Shown one piece after another: positions 40,490-50,397 of a stretch of DNA of 64,000 nt (positions are counted from its first letter, which is position 1; the number at the start of each line of letters is the position of its first letter). The translations under genes were made by a program, and so were the position numbers. Below the pieces are notes generated by a model. It ran no database searches. It was given only the letters and a program-made list of their open reading frames with translations, and was not told the origin of the DNA. The stretch comes from Thermococcus barossii (GTDB lineage: Archaea > Methanobacteriota_B > Thermococci > Thermococcales > Thermococcaceae), in the NCBI RefSeq assembly GCF_002214465.1, contig NZ_CP015101.1, positions 1,743,013-1,807,012 of the forward strand. Reading direction: 5' to 3'.

Positions 40490-41419
40490 ATGAGGGTAAA
40501 ATACCTCGTGCTCTTAATCCTCGTTGTCCCAGCTATCGTTCTCCTGCCCAGTCTGGGTAGGCTTGACCTCCTTGTGGTTCTCAGCGGGAGTATGAGCCCC
40601 CTCTTCAACCCCGGAGATATGGTTGTCATCGAGAAGATTGAACCGAGCGCAGTCACAGTCGGGGACGTTATTGCCTTCCATCCCCCCAATGCTAAGGACG
40701 AAAAAACGCTGGTAACCCACAGGGTCGTTGAGGTTATCCATAACGGGAGCAGGACGTACTTCCAGACGAAGGGCGACAACAACGAGGACAGAGACCCTTA
40801 TCTGGTTCCTCTGGAGAACGTCGTTGGAAAGGCAGTGTTTTCTCTCCCGTACCTTGGTTATCTTACGAGGCACAATCCCAACAGGACGGTCAAGTTTCTG
40901 ACGTACGTTTTTCTGATAGTCCTACCGGGCCTTATCGTGCTCTACAGTGAGCTGGTCTATCTGAGGAACTACTCCCCAAGGATAGAGAGGATGGAAGAGA
41001 AACTGAAACGCTGGAGATCGAGGGCCGTGGAAGAAATTCTGCCGGGGAGGATGGCTGCGATATTCGTCATCTCCTTGGTAGCCCTGACCCTGCTCTTTCA
41101 CCCATCCATTGAGAGAACTCCCTCAGGGATTATCAACTCGGGTGGGCTTCCCGTTCTTCTCCTCAGAGACGACGTACCGGACTACGTTTACCTCCCGCCT
41201 GGTGAGACCTACGACGGAAACTATGAAATCGCCGTTAGCTCGGTTCTTCCCGTTATGTGGCTGGTTCGCGCCTACGAGGTCAACCCTTTTATACTCAAAT
41301 CGCTAAATGTTATAATATCACTCCTGCTAACGCTCGTAACGTTCCCCCTGTGGGTAAGGGAGTTTCCGGACATAAAGAGCCGGGTAAGGAGGCGGCACCA
41401 TGGAACTCTGGGAGTATAA
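40490..41419 (+). CDS. signal peptidase I, SipW/archaeal S26B type
   Basis: A 309-residue membrane protease. The nucleophile serine is in VVLSGSMSPLFNPGDMVVI near residues 25-43. The archaeal/SipW-type histidine is in TLVTHRVVEV near 70, and FQTKGDNNEDRDPY near 88-101 carries the conserved Asp. TM helices lie at the N terminus, near 130-150 and near 180-200, with an additional C-terminal domain and final helix. It probably cleaves the signal peptides of the TasA-like proteins encoded upstream, as SipW does in Bacillus. The last 20 bp overlap the next gene. Confidence 0.88.
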   Translation: MRVKYLVLLILVVPAIVLLPSLGRLDLLVVLSGSMSPLFNPGDMVVIEKIEPSAVTVGDVIAFHPPNAKDEKTLVTHRVVEVIHNGSRTYFQTKGDNNEDRDPYLVPLENVVGKAVFSLPYLGYLTRHNPNRTVKFLTYVFLIVLPGLIVLYSELVYLRNYSPRIERMEEKLKRWRSRAVEEILPGRMAAIFVISLVALTLLFHPSIERTPSGIINSGGLPVLLLRDDVPDYVYLPPGETYDGNYEIAVSSVLPVMWLVRAYEVNPFILKSLNVIISLLLTLVTFPLWVREFPDIKSRVRRRHHGTLGV

Positions 41420-42434
41420 TCTGCTCTCCATGGTAAAAAGGCGCTGGATTCCTTTAACCGTGATCTTCCTGCTTCTGGCGGCCGGTTTTGGCTACGTCTA
41501 TGGCACGACCCCGGCAACGGTTACGACGAAGGCCACCGTTTCAAAGACACTGTACCACTGGTCCGGTGAAATCGCCGGAAAGGGTGTTGTGAGCCGTCCG
41601 AACCCGATATGGGATCTCGGAAAAAGGGTGGAGCTCCCGATATATCCCGTTTCCATAATGCCCGTGGCGGAGATTGCGTTGAGCTTCAACGTGAGTGGAA
41701 AGGACGTTAATCTCAAGTTTGAACGGGAGATGCGGGTGGTTTACTACATCTCCTACGACAAGGAGAGGGTGATTGAGGAAACCTACCTCTCGGTCTCCAA
41801 CTCCTCAACAGGGTGGTTCTTTACGGATCACCTGCTTTTGAACGTCAGCGACGTTTTCAACCGCATAGAGATGGCAAGGAACATCCTGAAGCTTCCGAGG
41901 GAGAGCACTGGAGTAGAAGTCATTGGAAAAATAAGGTACTCCGGTACGGTTGACGGAAAGCCTGTGAAAGGGGTTCAGGAGTTCAGGGGGAGTATAAGCT
42001 TCCCCTACGAGGGGTTCTACAAAATTGAAGGTGAGTCAAAGAACGGTACCCAGACGTTCACCAAAACTGTTACCGAGACCCGGGACGTAAATCAGAGGAA
42101 GCGTGCCCTGTTCCTGTCACTGTCGGTGCTCTTTGGAGTTCTCGCAGCTGCCACCGTTCTCATAGGCTGGAAGTTTGACCCCGATGCGTACAGCGTGGAG
42201 AAGCTGATGGCCGAGAGGGAGAGGAAGAAGCTCGCCAAGTGGATAAGCTCCGGAAAGCTCCCCAAGAGCCTTCCCGCGAAGAGAATAGAACTGGCCTCTC
42301 TCACGGACCTCGTTGAAGCAGCAATAGACATGAACAAGAGGGTCATCCACGACGCCGAAAAGGGTGTATACTTTTTCCTGAACGAGGGGGTGCTCTATCA
42401 CTTCCAGGAAAAGAGCGCCGAAGGGGAGGAATGA
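41400..42434 (+). CDS. DUF5305 membrane protein of the pilus operon
   Basis: A 344-residue protein with an N-terminal helix (WIPLTVIFLLLAAGFGYVYG), a large extracellular beta-rich domain (residues about 40-225, with NVSG, NSST, NVSD and NGT sequons) and a second helix near 235-255 (LFLSLSVLFGVLAAATVLIG), then a cytoplasmic charged tail. The pattern is that of DUF5305, which occurs beside SipW-type peptidases in archaea. It may be a membrane anchor or assembly factor for the pilus. Function is not established. Confidence 0.72.
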   Translation: MELWEYNLLSMVKRRWIPLTVIFLLLAAGFGYVYGTTPATVTTKATVSKTLYHWSGEIAGKGVVSRPNPIWDLGKRVELPIYPVSIMPVAEIALSFNVSGKDVNLKFEREMRVVYYISYDKERVIEETYLSVSNSSTGWFFTDHLLLNVSDVFNRIEMARNILKLPRESTGVEVIGKIRYSGTVDGKPVKGVQEFRGSISFPYEGFYKIEGESKNGTQTFTKTVTETRDVNQRKRALFLSLSVLFGVLAAATVLIGWKFDPDAYSVEKLMAERERKKLAKWISSGKLPKSLPAKRIELASLTDLVEAAIDMNKRVIHDAEKGVYFFLNEGVLYHFQEKSAEGEE

Positions 42435-42499
42435 ACTTCAAACGAAAGTCTTTTTTAGCATCACCGTAGGATAGGCTTAGGAGTAAGAAGGTGAGGATT

Positions 42500-45241
42500 A
42501 TGAGCATGGATATGACGACCAGGATGTTTAAGGAGGAAGGATGGATTAGAAAGCAGTGCCCGAAGTGCGGGAAATTCTTCTGGACGCTCGACCCGGACAG
42601 AGAGACCTGCGGCGACCCGCCCTGTGACGAATATCAGTTCATAGGAAAGCCGGGCATACCGAGGAAGTACACCCTCGAAGAGATGCGCGAGAAGTTCCTG
42701 AGCTTCTTTGAAAAGCACGGCCACGGCAGGGTGAAGCGCTATCCCGTTCTGCCGCGCTGGAGAGATGATGTACTCCTCGTTGGAGCGAGCATAATGGACT
42801 TCCAGCCCTGGGTAATCAGCGGTGAAGCAGACCCGCCCGCGAACCCGCTCACGATAAGCCAGCCCTCGATAAGGTTCACAGACATAGACAACGTCGGAAT
42901 CACCGGCAGGCACTTCACGATCTTCGAAATGATGGCCCACCACGCCTTCAACTACCCCGGCAAGCCGATTTACTGGATGGACGAGACGGTAGAGCTCGCC
43001 TTCGAGTTCTTCACCAAGGAGCTGGGCATGAAGGGTGAGGACATAACCTTCAAGGAGAACCCCTGGGCCGGTGGGGGAAACGCCGGGCCGGCCTTCGAGG
43101 TGCTCTACCGCGGTTTAGAGGTTGCCACGCTCGTTTTTATGCAGTACAAGAAGGCCCCGGAGAACGCCGACCCGAGCCAGGTGGTGGAGATAAAGGGCGA
43201 CTACTACGTCCCGATGGAGACCCGCGTTGTTGACACCGGCTACGGCCTTGAGAGGCTCGTATGGATGAGCCAGGGCACTCCAACGGCCTACGACGCCGTC
43301 CTCGGCTACGTGGTCGAGCCGCTCAAGAAGATGGCCGGAGTTGAAAAGATAGACGAGAGAATCCTTATGGAGAACTCCCGCTTGGCTGGAATGTTCGACA
43401 TCGAGGACATGGGCGACCTTCGCTATCTTCGCGAGCAGGTTGCAAAGCGCGTCGGCATAAGCGTTGAGGAGCTTGAGAAGGCGATCAGGCCCTACGAGCT
43501 GATCTACGCCATAGCAGACCACACGAAGGCTTTAACATTCATGCTCGCCGATGGGGTGATTCCCTCTAACGTCAAGGCCGGCTACCTGGCGAGACTTCTC
43601 ATAAGGAAGAGCATAAGGCACCTCCGCGAGCTGGGCCTTGAAATACCGCTCGCTGAAATCGTCGCCATGCACATCAAGGAGCTCTCGCCGACGTTTCCGG
43701 AGTTCAAGGAGATGGAGGAGGTAATCCTCGACATCATAAGCGTCGAGGAGAAGCGCTATCATGAGACGCTCAAGCGCGGAAGCGACCTGGTGAAGCGCGA
43801 GATAGCCAAGCTCAAGAAGTCCGGCAAGGAGGAGATACCCCTCGAAAAGCTCATCCTCTTCTACGAGAGCCACGGCCTTACCCCGGAGATAGTGGCGGAA
43901 GTGGCCCGGGAAGAGGGGGTTAAGGTTAACATCCCCGACAACTTCTACACCCTCGTCGCCAGGGATGCCGAGAAGACCGCGAAGGAAGAGGCCGCCAAGT
44001 ACGTCGTTGACTTCGAACTCGTCAAGGACCTTCCAGAGACTAGGACGCTCTACTACGAGGACCCGTTCATGAGGGAGTTCGATGCCGAGGTGCTCAGGGT
44101 TATAGAGGACTGGGTGGTTTTGAACCAGACGGCCTTCTACCCTGAGGGCGGCGGCCAGCCCTACGACACCGGCGTTCTTGTGGTTGATGGGGAGGAAGTC
44201 AAGGTTACTGAAGTTCAGAAGGTCGGGAAGGTCATACTCCACAGGGTTGAGAGGCCGGGGCCCTTCAAGCCCGGAGCTAAGGTTCACGGGAGGCTCGACT
44301 GGGAGAGGAGGATACAGCACATGCGTCACCACACCGGAACCCACGTCCTCATGGGCGCTCTAGTCAGGGTTCTCGGAAAGCACGTCTGGCAGGCCGGCAG
44401 TCAGCTCCACACCGACTGGGCGAGGCTCGACATAAGCCACTACAAGCGCATCACCGAGGAGGAGCTCAGGGAGATTGAGAGGCTCGCTAACCGCGTCGTC
44501 ATGGAGAACAGGAAGGTAACGTGGGAGTGGCTGCCGAGGACGGAGGCGGAGATGAAGTACGGCTTCAGGCTCTACCAGGGTGGTGTCGTTCCGGGAAGGG
44601 TCATCAGGGTTCTCAAGATAGAGGGCTGGGACGTACAGGCCTGCGGTGGAACGCACCTGCCGAGCACAGGTTTAATCGGCCCGATTAAAATCCTCAGAAC
44701 GGAGCGCATACAGGACGGCGTTGAGAGGATTATCTTCGCCGCTGGAGAAGCTGCAATTAACTGGATGCAGGAGACGGAAAGACTTCTCAAAAAGACGGCA
44801 GAAATCTTCCGCGTGCCGCCGGAGAAGGTTCCTGAAACGGCGGAGAGGTTCTTCAACGAGTGGAAGGAAGCTAAGAAGGAGGTAGAGAAGCTCAGGAAGG
44901 AGCTGGCGAAGCTCCTCGTCTACGAGCTTGAGGGCAAAGCTGAGAAGGTCAGCGAGGTGGAGTTCATCGGCGCGGTCGTTGAAGGGACCATGGACGACCT
45001 CCGCGAGGCAGCAAACAGGCTCAGGAAGGAAAAGCGCGTAGTAGTTCTCATAAGCAGGGAGGGGCACTTCGTCGTTGCAGTGGGCGATGGCCTCGACCTC
45101 AAGGCTGGAGAGCTCGCGAAGGTGATAACAAGCGTTGCCGGCGGTGGTGGCGGCGGAAGGAAGGAACTGGCGCAGGGCAGGATAAAGAACCCGCTGAAGG
45201 CGGAAGAGGCTATAGCCGAGGTGAAGAAGAGCCTCGGCTGA
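42500..45241 (+). CDS. alaS: alanyl-tRNA synthetase
   Basis: A 913-residue archaeal AlaS. The N terminus carries the archaeal zinc-binding stretch [20 protein letters not shown]. The class II core has [20 protein letters not shown] and [20 protein letters not shown] (residues about 85-145). The editing domain has [20 protein letters not shown] near residue 610 and the zinc ligands C and H in [12 protein letters not shown] near 715. The C-terminal domain ends in the glycine-rich [20 protein letters not shown] typical of AlaS C-Ala. It charges tRNA-Ala and removes mis-charged Ser or Gly. ATG 42500 fits the GGTGA site; GTG 42491 is upstream. Confidence 0.95.
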   Translation: MSMDMTTRMFKEEGWIRKQCPKCGKFFWTLDPDRETCGDPPCDEYQFIGKPGIPRKYTLEEMREKFLSFFEKHGHGRVKRYPVLPRWRDDVLLVGASIMDFQPWVISGEADPPANPLTISQPSIRFTDIDNVGITGRHFTIFEMMAHHAFNYPGKPIYWMDETVELAFEFFTKELGMKGEDITFKENPWAGGGNAGPAFEVLYRGLEVATLVFMQYKKAPENADPSQVVEIKGDYYVPMETRVVDTGYGLERLVWMSQGTPTAYDAVLGYVVEPLKKMAGVEKIDERILMENSRLAGMFDIEDMGDLRYLREQVAKRVGISVEELEKAIRPYELIYAIADHTKALTFMLADGVIPSNVKAGYLARLLIRKSIRHLRELGLEIPLAEIVAMHIKELSPTFPEFKEMEEVILDIISVEEKRYHETLKRGSDLVKREIAKLKKSGKEEIPLEKLILFYESHGLTPEIVAEVAREEGVKVNIPDNFYTLVARDAEKTAKEEAAKYVVDFELVKDLPETRTLYYEDPFMREFDAEVLRVIEDWVVLNQTAFYPEGGGQPYDTGVLVVDGEEVKVTEVQKVGKVILHRVERPGPFKPGAKVHGRLDWERRIQHMRHHTGTHVLMGALVRVLGKHVWQAGSQLHTDWARLDISHYKRITEEELREIERLANRVVMENRKVTWEWLPRTEAEMKYGFRLYQGGVVPGRVIRVLKIEGWDVQACGGTHLPSTGLIGPIKILRTERIQDGVERIIFAAGEAAINWMQETERLLKKTAEIFRVPPEKVPETAERFFNEWKEAKKEVEKLRKELAKLLVYELEGKAEKVSEVEFIGAVVEGTMDDLREAANRLRKEKRVVVLISREGHFVVAVGDGLDLKAGELAKVITSVAGGGGGGRKELAQGRIKNPLKAEEAIAEVKKSLG

Positions 45242-45257
45242 TTCAAAAACTTTTTGG

Positions 45258-45623
45258 GTGGTTGAAATCAGGGTGAAGGCCCTAACCAGGGAAGCAGCTG
45301 AAATAGCCGGTAGAATGGGATTCACCGCCATTCAAGAGTACAGAACCGCAGACGGAACGAGGATAGACCTTGCGATACTGAACGGAGGGCAGAAGCTCCT
45401 CGCCATAGAGTTCGAGAACTCCTACAAGTGGATTCGCCAGAGACTCCTTTACAACATCGTCAAGGCTTCCCGTGCAGGATTTTCGGAGCTATGGGTGGTG
45501 TATCCGTTTCAGACACCTCCCCTCGGCTGGATAAAGGAGTATGCACTTGAGCTCGGCGTTGAGCTGAGAGTCCTTGAGCCTGAGGAATTCAGAGAGAAAA
45601 TAAAAGGCATCAAAGCCCGGTAG
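45258..45623 (+). CDS. small PD-(D/E)XK-like protein
   Basis: A 121-residue protein. RTADGTRIDLAILNGGQKLLAIEFE can be read as the D...E-x-E core of a restriction-endonuclease-like fold, preceded by a helix with conserved Glu and followed by a helix and the strand ELWVVYPFQTPPL. It resembles stand-alone archaeal nuclease-fold proteins, but the usual ExK is ExE here, so activity is doubtful. GTG start 17 bp after alaS. The 3' end overlaps the convergent Nif3 gene by 14 bp. Confidence 0.5.
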   Translation: MVEIRVKALTREAAEIAGRMGFTAIQEYRTADGTRIDLAILNGGQKLLAIEFENSYKWIRQRLLYNIVKASRAGFSELWVVYPFQTPPLGWIKEYALELGVELRVLEPEEFREKIKGIKAR

Positions 45624-46362
45624 GTTCGTCTATGAAGAAAACCTCCAGCCCGAACCTCTCCCGCAGGAGTTCCATCAGAGCTTTAACACCGAGCGTTTCT
45701 GTCTTGTAGTGGCCCGCAACGAGGACGCTCTGGGGTAAATCAACGGCCGTCAGGTAATCCGCGTGGGTGAACTCGCCCGTGATGATGAGGTCAATCCCCT
45801 TCCGGTAGGCCTCCTCCAAAGCGAAGGCACCGGCCCCGCTCACTGCTCCAACGGTTTTGATGTTTCTCTCCCCGAACTCGTAGGTTTTTACGGTCGTGTC
45901 GAGCTTCTCGGCTATCATCTGCGCCACCTTCTCGATCGGCTGTGCCTCTTCGAACTCGCCGTAGAAGCCCACGCTCAGCCCTTTGTACTCCCCGAAGGGC
46001 CCCCTCGGCTCGAGTCCGAGGAGCTGCAACAGTCCAACGTTGTTTCCTACCTCCGGGTGGGCGTCGAGGGGCAGGTGGGCGACGTAGAGGTTCAGGCCGT
46101 TCTCTATGAGGGCCTTTAAACGCTTGTAGTGAACCCCGGTTATGTAGTTCAGACCGCCCCATATCATGCCGTGGTGGACTATCAGCATCTCCGCTCCGCT
46201 CTTGATGGCCCTTTCGATGGTTCTCAGCGTCGTATCGACGGCGAAGGCCACCCTCTCTATCTCCTCCTTACCCTCGACCTGAAGGCCGTTACTCGACTTA
46301 TCCGGGAAAGCGGAGATGTTCAGGTACCCGTCGAGGAAGGTCACAAGCTCGTCGCGGTTCAT
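45610..46362 (-). CDS. Nif3-like dinuclear metal centre protein
   Basis: A 250-residue Nif3/DUF34 protein. Metal-binding landmarks are LIVHHGMIWGG near residues 58-68, VAHLPLDAHPEVGNNVGLLQ near 93-112, and LIITGEFTHADYLTA with KTETLGVKAL near 195-230. The family binds two metal ions in a toroidal hexamer; a metal insertion, GTP cyclohydrolase-type or NAD-related role has been proposed but is not settled. It follows the AAA ATPase gene with a 4-bp overlap. Confidence 0.85.
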   Translation of the reverse strand: MNRDELVTFLDGYLNISAFPDKSSNGLQVEGKEEIERVAFAVDTTLRTIERAIKSGAEMLIVHHGMIWGGLNYITGVHYKRLKALIENGLNLYVAHLPLDAHPEVGNNVGLLQLLGLEPRGPFGEYKGLSVGFYGEFEEAQPIEKVAQMIAEKLDTTVKTYEFGERNIKTVGAVSGAGAFALEEAYRKGIDLIITGEFTHADYLTAVDLPQSVLVAGHYKTETLGVKALMELLRERFGLEVFFIDEPTGL

Positions 46363-47759
46363 TCTCCTCCCTCCAGCAGGTTTTTTATTGCCTTCTCATC
46401 CAGGGCTATAACGTTTTCCGGGACGTTTTTCAGCCTTCTAGCAATTACCATAAAGTGGCTCTCCCCCCTCCAGCCCGTCAGCTCCACCTTTTTCCTGAGT
46501 TCCTCAAAGAGTTTCTCGGCGTTTACGGCCTTTTTCCGCCACTTGCACTCCCCAAACACGGCCCTTTTCCCGCTTGCATCGAGGGCAACAACGTCGATCT
46601 CGTAGACCCGTCTCCTTCCCCCTTCCCTGTAATGCCCCCAGTGCCGTCCTATAGTTGACGGGAAAAAGGGAAGCAAACCGCTACCAACCCTCAGGAGCTC
46701 CCGGCAGATGAAGTCGAACCTTCTCCCCACGTAGTCGGGCAGTTTGTCCCGGACCTCCAACCAGAGGCTTTCCCTGTTCGCTTCGTACTCGCTCAGCCTT
46801 GGCTGGACAAAGCGGAACCAGAAGTTCAGGAAGGGGTGCTTGATGTAGAGCACACTGCCCTTTCCGAGGACGGCCCGGTCGTAATCAACGAGCCTGAAGT
46901 AGTTAACGAGCTCGTGAAGCTGTCTCGTTATTGAGGTCTCCTTCCTGTTGAGGTAGCCCGCTATCTCACCCGGCGACGTTGAGCCGTTGGCTATCGCCTC
47001 TAGGATGTCGTAGTAAACGCCGGAACGCCTTCCAAACTCCAGGGACAGGACTCTGGGCACCTCTTCCTCCAAAGGAGCTGAGTAAGTGAAAACGAGCTCC
47101 TCAATGATTTTCTCGGCGTTCTTCTCTTCGAGCCCTTCGTCCTCAATCGCCACCCAGTAGCGCGGAAAGCCTCCGAAGACAGAGTAGAGGATTAGGAAGT
47201 CGTCTAGGCCTTTTACGCCAAGCTCTCCCGCCATCTCGTAGCTTCCCCTTATGTCCAGCGGTTCGAGGCGGAGCTCCCGTTTAATCCTCCCGTAGAGAGG
47301 CTCCTTCGAGTCTTTGAAGAGCCTTTCAACCATGCCAATGGTCGAGCCGGTGAATACGAGGAGTAAGGGCCTCTCCTCGTTCTCGTCTATGAAGCGCTGG
47401 AGCGTCGGGTAAACCGCAGGCTCCACGAGGCGGAAGTCCTGAAACTCGTCGAAAGCCACTGCCCCCTCAAAGCGCTCGAAGAGAACCTCAAAGAAGTCGT
47501 CCCAGGTTTTGAGCTCCTCCCTCTTTGAGAGAATCCCCCTTTTGCGGAGAATCCCCGAGTACTCCCTCAGGAGCGACGTGGAGCTTTTCCCTCGGTTGAC
47601 GAAGAAGTAGAGGTCGTTTCCGCTTAAGAACTCCCTTATAAGCCTTGTCTTTCCTACTCGTCTTAGTCCATAAACAGCAAGGGTGTAGAGCTTTCTTTTT
47701 GAGTGTTCTCGGGCCTTCGTGAGTACCTCCAGCTCCCGCTCCCTGTCTATGAAGCGCAT
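46359..47759 (-). CDS. archaeal AAA ATPase with C-terminal DUF234-like nuclease-fold domain (second copy)
   Basis: A 466-residue paralogue of the ATPase at 3600-4964. MRFIDRERELEVL opens the protein, Walker A is YGLRRVGKTRLI near residue 30-41, Walker B is GAVAFDEFQDF near 95, and the winged helix NGSTSPGEIAGYLNRKETS lies near 260. The C-terminal part has RRVYEIDVVALD followed by FGECKWRKK, the D...ExK pattern of DUF234/PD-(D/E)XK. ATG 47759 is preferred over TTG 47771 because the former matches the family start (FIDRE near the N terminus) and the latter falls in a palindrome. Role unknown. Confidence 0.85.
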   Translation of the reverse strand: MRFIDRERELEVLTKAREHSKRKLYTLAVYGLRRVGKTRLIREFLSGNDLYFFVNRGKSSTSLLREYSGILRKRGILSKREELKTWDDFFEVLFERFEGAVAFDEFQDFRLVEPAVYPTLQRFIDENEERPLLLVFTGSTIGMVERLFKDSKEPLYGRIKRELRLEPLDIRGSYEMAGELGVKGLDDFLILYSVFGGFPRYWVAIEDEGLEEKNAEKIIEELVFTYSAPLEEEVPRVLSLEFGRRSGVYYDILEAIANGSTSPGEIAGYLNRKETSITRQLHELVNYFRLVDYDRAVLGKGSVLYIKHPFLNFWFRFVQPRLSEYEANRESLWLEVRDKLPDYVGRRFDFICRELLRVGSGLLPFFPSTIGRHWGHYREGGRRRVYEIDVVALDASGKRAVFGECKWRKKAVNAEKLFEELRKKVELTGWRGESHFMVIARRLKNVPENVIALDEKAIKNLLEGGE

Positions 47760-47770
47760 CCTATTCACCA

Positions 47771-47785
47771 ACTGAATTATTCAGT
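47771..47785. promoter_or_regulatory. 15-bp palindrome at the promoter of the second AAA ATPase gene
   Basis: ACTGAATTATTCAGT is a perfect palindrome with one central base. It lies between the minus-strand TATA (TTTATATT read from 47797 to 47790) and the expected transcription start, where a bound dimer would repress. Its sequence differs from the palindromes at the other ATPase gene. Confidence 0.5.
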
Positions 47786-47851
47786 AAGTGAATATAAACC
47801 TTCCGCAAACCCTTTTAAAACCCCGCCTTAGATTGGCTGAGAGGTGTGAAG

Positions 47852-49624
47852 ATGGAGGAGAGGTTCAGAAAAGCTGTGGAGGAGCTCGCGAGACTGGTTA
47901 TGTCAGGCGAGATTAGGAGCCGGGAGGAGCTCAACCGCTGGAAGATCAAGGTCTCGCGTAAGTATCATCTCTCAAAGATTCCAGGGAACTCCGACATCTT
48001 GAAGGCCATTCCGGAGGAGAGGCGCGAGGAGTTCAGGGAACTGCTCAGAAGGAAGCCTACGAGGACGATAAGCGGCGTGGCGGTAGTTGCCATGATGACG
48101 AAGCCCTTCCCCTGTCCCCACGGGCGCTGTATCTACTGTCCGGGCGGTCCGAGCGTTGGCTCGCCTCAGAGCTACACCGGGAGGGAGCCTTCAGCCTTGA
48201 GGGCCGTTCAGAGCGCCTACCACCCCTACATAATCATGATGCGCCGCCTAAAGCAGCTCACTGACATCGGGCACGACGTGGACAAGGTCGAGGTCATAAT
48301 CCAGGGAGGAACCTTCCTGGCCGTTGACTTGGACTATCAGGAGTGGTTCGTTAAAGAGGCCTTCAAGGCGATGAACGACTTCCCTCACTTTAGGGATATA
48401 GAGAACCTTGAGGAGAAGCTCGTCAGGTTGATAGTGAAAAGAGACGAGTCCGTTCTTGAGGAGGATCCCAAGTTCAGGGGGGCGTGGCTTAAGACGCACG
48501 CAAAGCCCTACTACTACCTTGAGGACGAGCAGAGGAGGAACGAGAGGGCTAAGGTCAGGATGGTCGGGCTTACGATAGAAACGCGCCCGGACTGGGCCTT
48601 TGAGAAGCACATAGACAGGATGCTGAAGCTCGGAACAACGAGGGTTGAGCTCGGCGTTCAAACAATTTTCAACTTCATCCACGAGAGGACCAGGCGCGGT
48701 CACGGCGTCGAGGAGATAGTTAAGGCCACTCAACTTCTCCGCGACGCTGGATTGAAAATCAATTACCACATAATGCCCGGCCTTCCGGGGAGCAACTTCG
48801 AGAGGGATTTGTACACCTTTAGAGCTATCTTCGAAGACTCCCGGTTCCGCCCTGACATGCTGAAGATCTATCCAACGCTCGTAACCAAAGACGCTCCCCT
48901 CTACCGCTGGTGGAAGGAGGGTAAATACCGCCCCTACCGCACAGAGGAGGCTGTAGAGCTTCTCGTCGAGGCCTACAAGCTCTTCCCCAAGTGGGTTCGC
49001 GTCATGAGGATCCAGCGCGATATTCCCGTCCAGCTCATTGTTGACGGCGTCAAGCACTCCAACCTCGGACAGCTGGTCTTCAACGAGCTGATAAAGCGCG
49101 GTATAAGGCCGAGGGAAATCCGCTTTAGAGAAGTCGGCCACATGATGGAGAAGTTTGGAATCCAGCCCGAGGTGGAGCACATAAAGCTCCTCCGCGAGGA
49201 CTACGAGGCATCTGGCGGAAGGGAAATCTTCCTGAGCTTCGAGGACGTCAAGAACGACATCCTGATAGGCTTTCTGAGGCTTAGAATTCCGAGCGAGAAA
49301 GCCCACAGGAAGGAGATAAACTGCTGTCCTTCCGCTATAGTCAGGGAGCTCCACGTTTACGGTCCCCTCGTGCCCATCGGCGGTAAACCGAGGTACGAGT
49401 GGCAGCACCGCGGTTACGGAAGGGAGCTTTTGAGCGAGGCCGAGAGGATAGCAAGGGAAGAGTTTGACGTCAAGAAGATGCTAGTTATAAGCGGCGTCGG
49501 CGTGAGGGAGTACTACAGAAAGTTCGGCTACCGGAAGAACGGGCCCTACGTCGCCAAGAGGCTCGACAAAAGCTATGGGGATTACAAAAAGAGCAGGGAG
49601 TTCGACGCACATCTGAACACCTAG
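47852..49624 (+). CDS. elp3: Elp3 tRNA uridine(34) acetyltransferase
   Basis: A 590-residue archaeal Elp3. The radical SAM cluster motif CPHGRCIYCPGG is near residue 90. EVIIQGGTFLAVDLDYQEWF near 150, IETRPDW near 240 and NYHIMPGLPGSNFERDLY near 305-322 complete the barrel. The C-terminal GNAT domain includes HRGYGRELLSEAERIAREEF near 535-555 and ISGVGVREYYRKFGY near 560. Archaeal Elp3 works alone, adding a carboxymethyl-type group to the wobble uridine of tRNA using acetyl-CoA and SAM. ATG 47852 follows GAGAGGTG; TATA-like TTTTAAAA lies at 47813-47820. Confidence 0.94.
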   Translation: MEERFRKAVEELARLVMSGEIRSREELNRWKIKVSRKYHLSKIPGNSDILKAIPEERREEFRELLRRKPTRTISGVAVVAMMTKPFPCPHGRCIYCPGGPSVGSPQSYTGREPSALRAVQSAYHPYIIMMRRLKQLTDIGHDVDKVEVIIQGGTFLAVDLDYQEWFVKEAFKAMNDFPHFRDIENLEEKLVRLIVKRDESVLEEDPKFRGAWLKTHAKPYYYLEDEQRRNERAKVRMVGLTIETRPDWAFEKHIDRMLKLGTTRVELGVQTIFNFIHERTRRGHGVEEIVKATQLLRDAGLKINYHIMPGLPGSNFERDLYTFRAIFEDSRFRPDMLKIYPTLVTKDAPLYRWWKEGKYRPYRTEEAVELLVEAYKLFPKWVRVMRIQRDIPVQLIVDGVKHSNLGQLVFNELIKRGIRPREIRFREVGHMMEKFGIQPEVEHIKLLREDYEASGGREIFLSFEDVKNDILIGFLRLRIPSEKAHRKEINCCPSAIVRELHVYGPLVPIGGKPRYEWQHRGYGRELLSEAERIAREEFDVKKMLVISGVGVREYYRKFGYRKNGPYVAKRLDKSYGDYKKSREFDAHLNT

Positions 49625-50397
49625 GCCTCAAGTTCCTCATGTATCCTTCTTATTTCCGCTTCCTTCACGGCCATCTCATGTTCCCTATCGCCCTTTTTGC
49701 CCGTCGTTCTCCTGGAAAGTTCAAGGAGCACCTTTTCTGGCCCGTAGCAGACGAGAACATCGCCCGGTTTTACAAGGGTGTCCCCTCTGGGTGCGCCTAT
49801 GTAAACCTCCCTATCGCCTTTTTTCCTGTATATTCCCAGGACGAGTATTCCCTCTCTGTCCAATTCAAGCTCTCTCAGCGTCCTGTTGGCGAGCCAGCTG
49901 TTTTCCTTCACGCGGATCTGGGATATCGAGTATCCATGGGTTATTCCCAGCAACTGGGTGTAGTCGTAGACCCTCAGCTCCGGGAAGGCCCTGTTGAGAA
50001 AGCGCCTGATCCACCTTTTCATCCAGCGCTCAACCCTTTTTGATGTGAAGGTGACGTAAAGTCCCCCGAGGCTGAACGCGAGGATCACCAGGTAGCCCGT
50101 TGCCTCTCCCCGGCTCCTTCCCAGGAACGTCAGTACCAGGGTGGCCATTGCCGAGGTAATGCCCGCACTCCCCAGGAATATCAGCGTCCTTATTATCTTC
50201 CTTCTTGCTGGATGGGAGACCACGTACTCGCTCTCGCTGGTTGTGAAACCTGTGCCAGAGAAGGCCGACTGTGCCTGAAACGATGCGACTTCCTTAGAAA
50301 GGCCGGTCATCTCAAGGGCCGTCGCCCCGATTCGGACTATTATCAGGGACAGAGTTATGACCAGAATAAGGGAAAGGAGGGCTATCAGCCCCTTCAC
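49621..50397 (-). CDS. membrane protein with C-terminal TrkA-C (RCK) domain
   Basis: A 258-residue protein. Two or three helices (residues about 2-24 and 70-115), with an intervening FQAQSAFSGTGFTTSESEYV resembling a K+ filter-like loop of Trk/Ktr proteins (SGTGFTT), are followed by a TrkA-C domain with ISQIRVKENSWLANRTLREL and LVKPGDVLVCYGPEKVL (residues about 155-225). It may be a K+ channel/transport component or ligand-gated membrane regulator. GTG 50397 overlaps the stop of the DUF308 gene by GTGA; longer readings upstream would overlap that gene out of frame. Confidence 0.75.
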   Translation of the reverse strand: MKGLIALLSLILVITLSLIIVRIGATALEMTGLSKEVASFQAQSAFSGTGFTTSESEYVVSHPARRKIIRTLIFLGSAGITSAMATLVLTFLGRSRGEATGYLVILAFSLGGLYVTFTSKRVERWMKRWIRRFLNRAFPELRVYDYTQLLGITHGYSISQIRVKENSWLANRTLRELELDREGILVLGIYRKKGDREVYIGAPRGDTLVKPGDVLVCYGPEKVLLELSRRTTGKKGDREHEMAVKEAEIRRIHEELEA

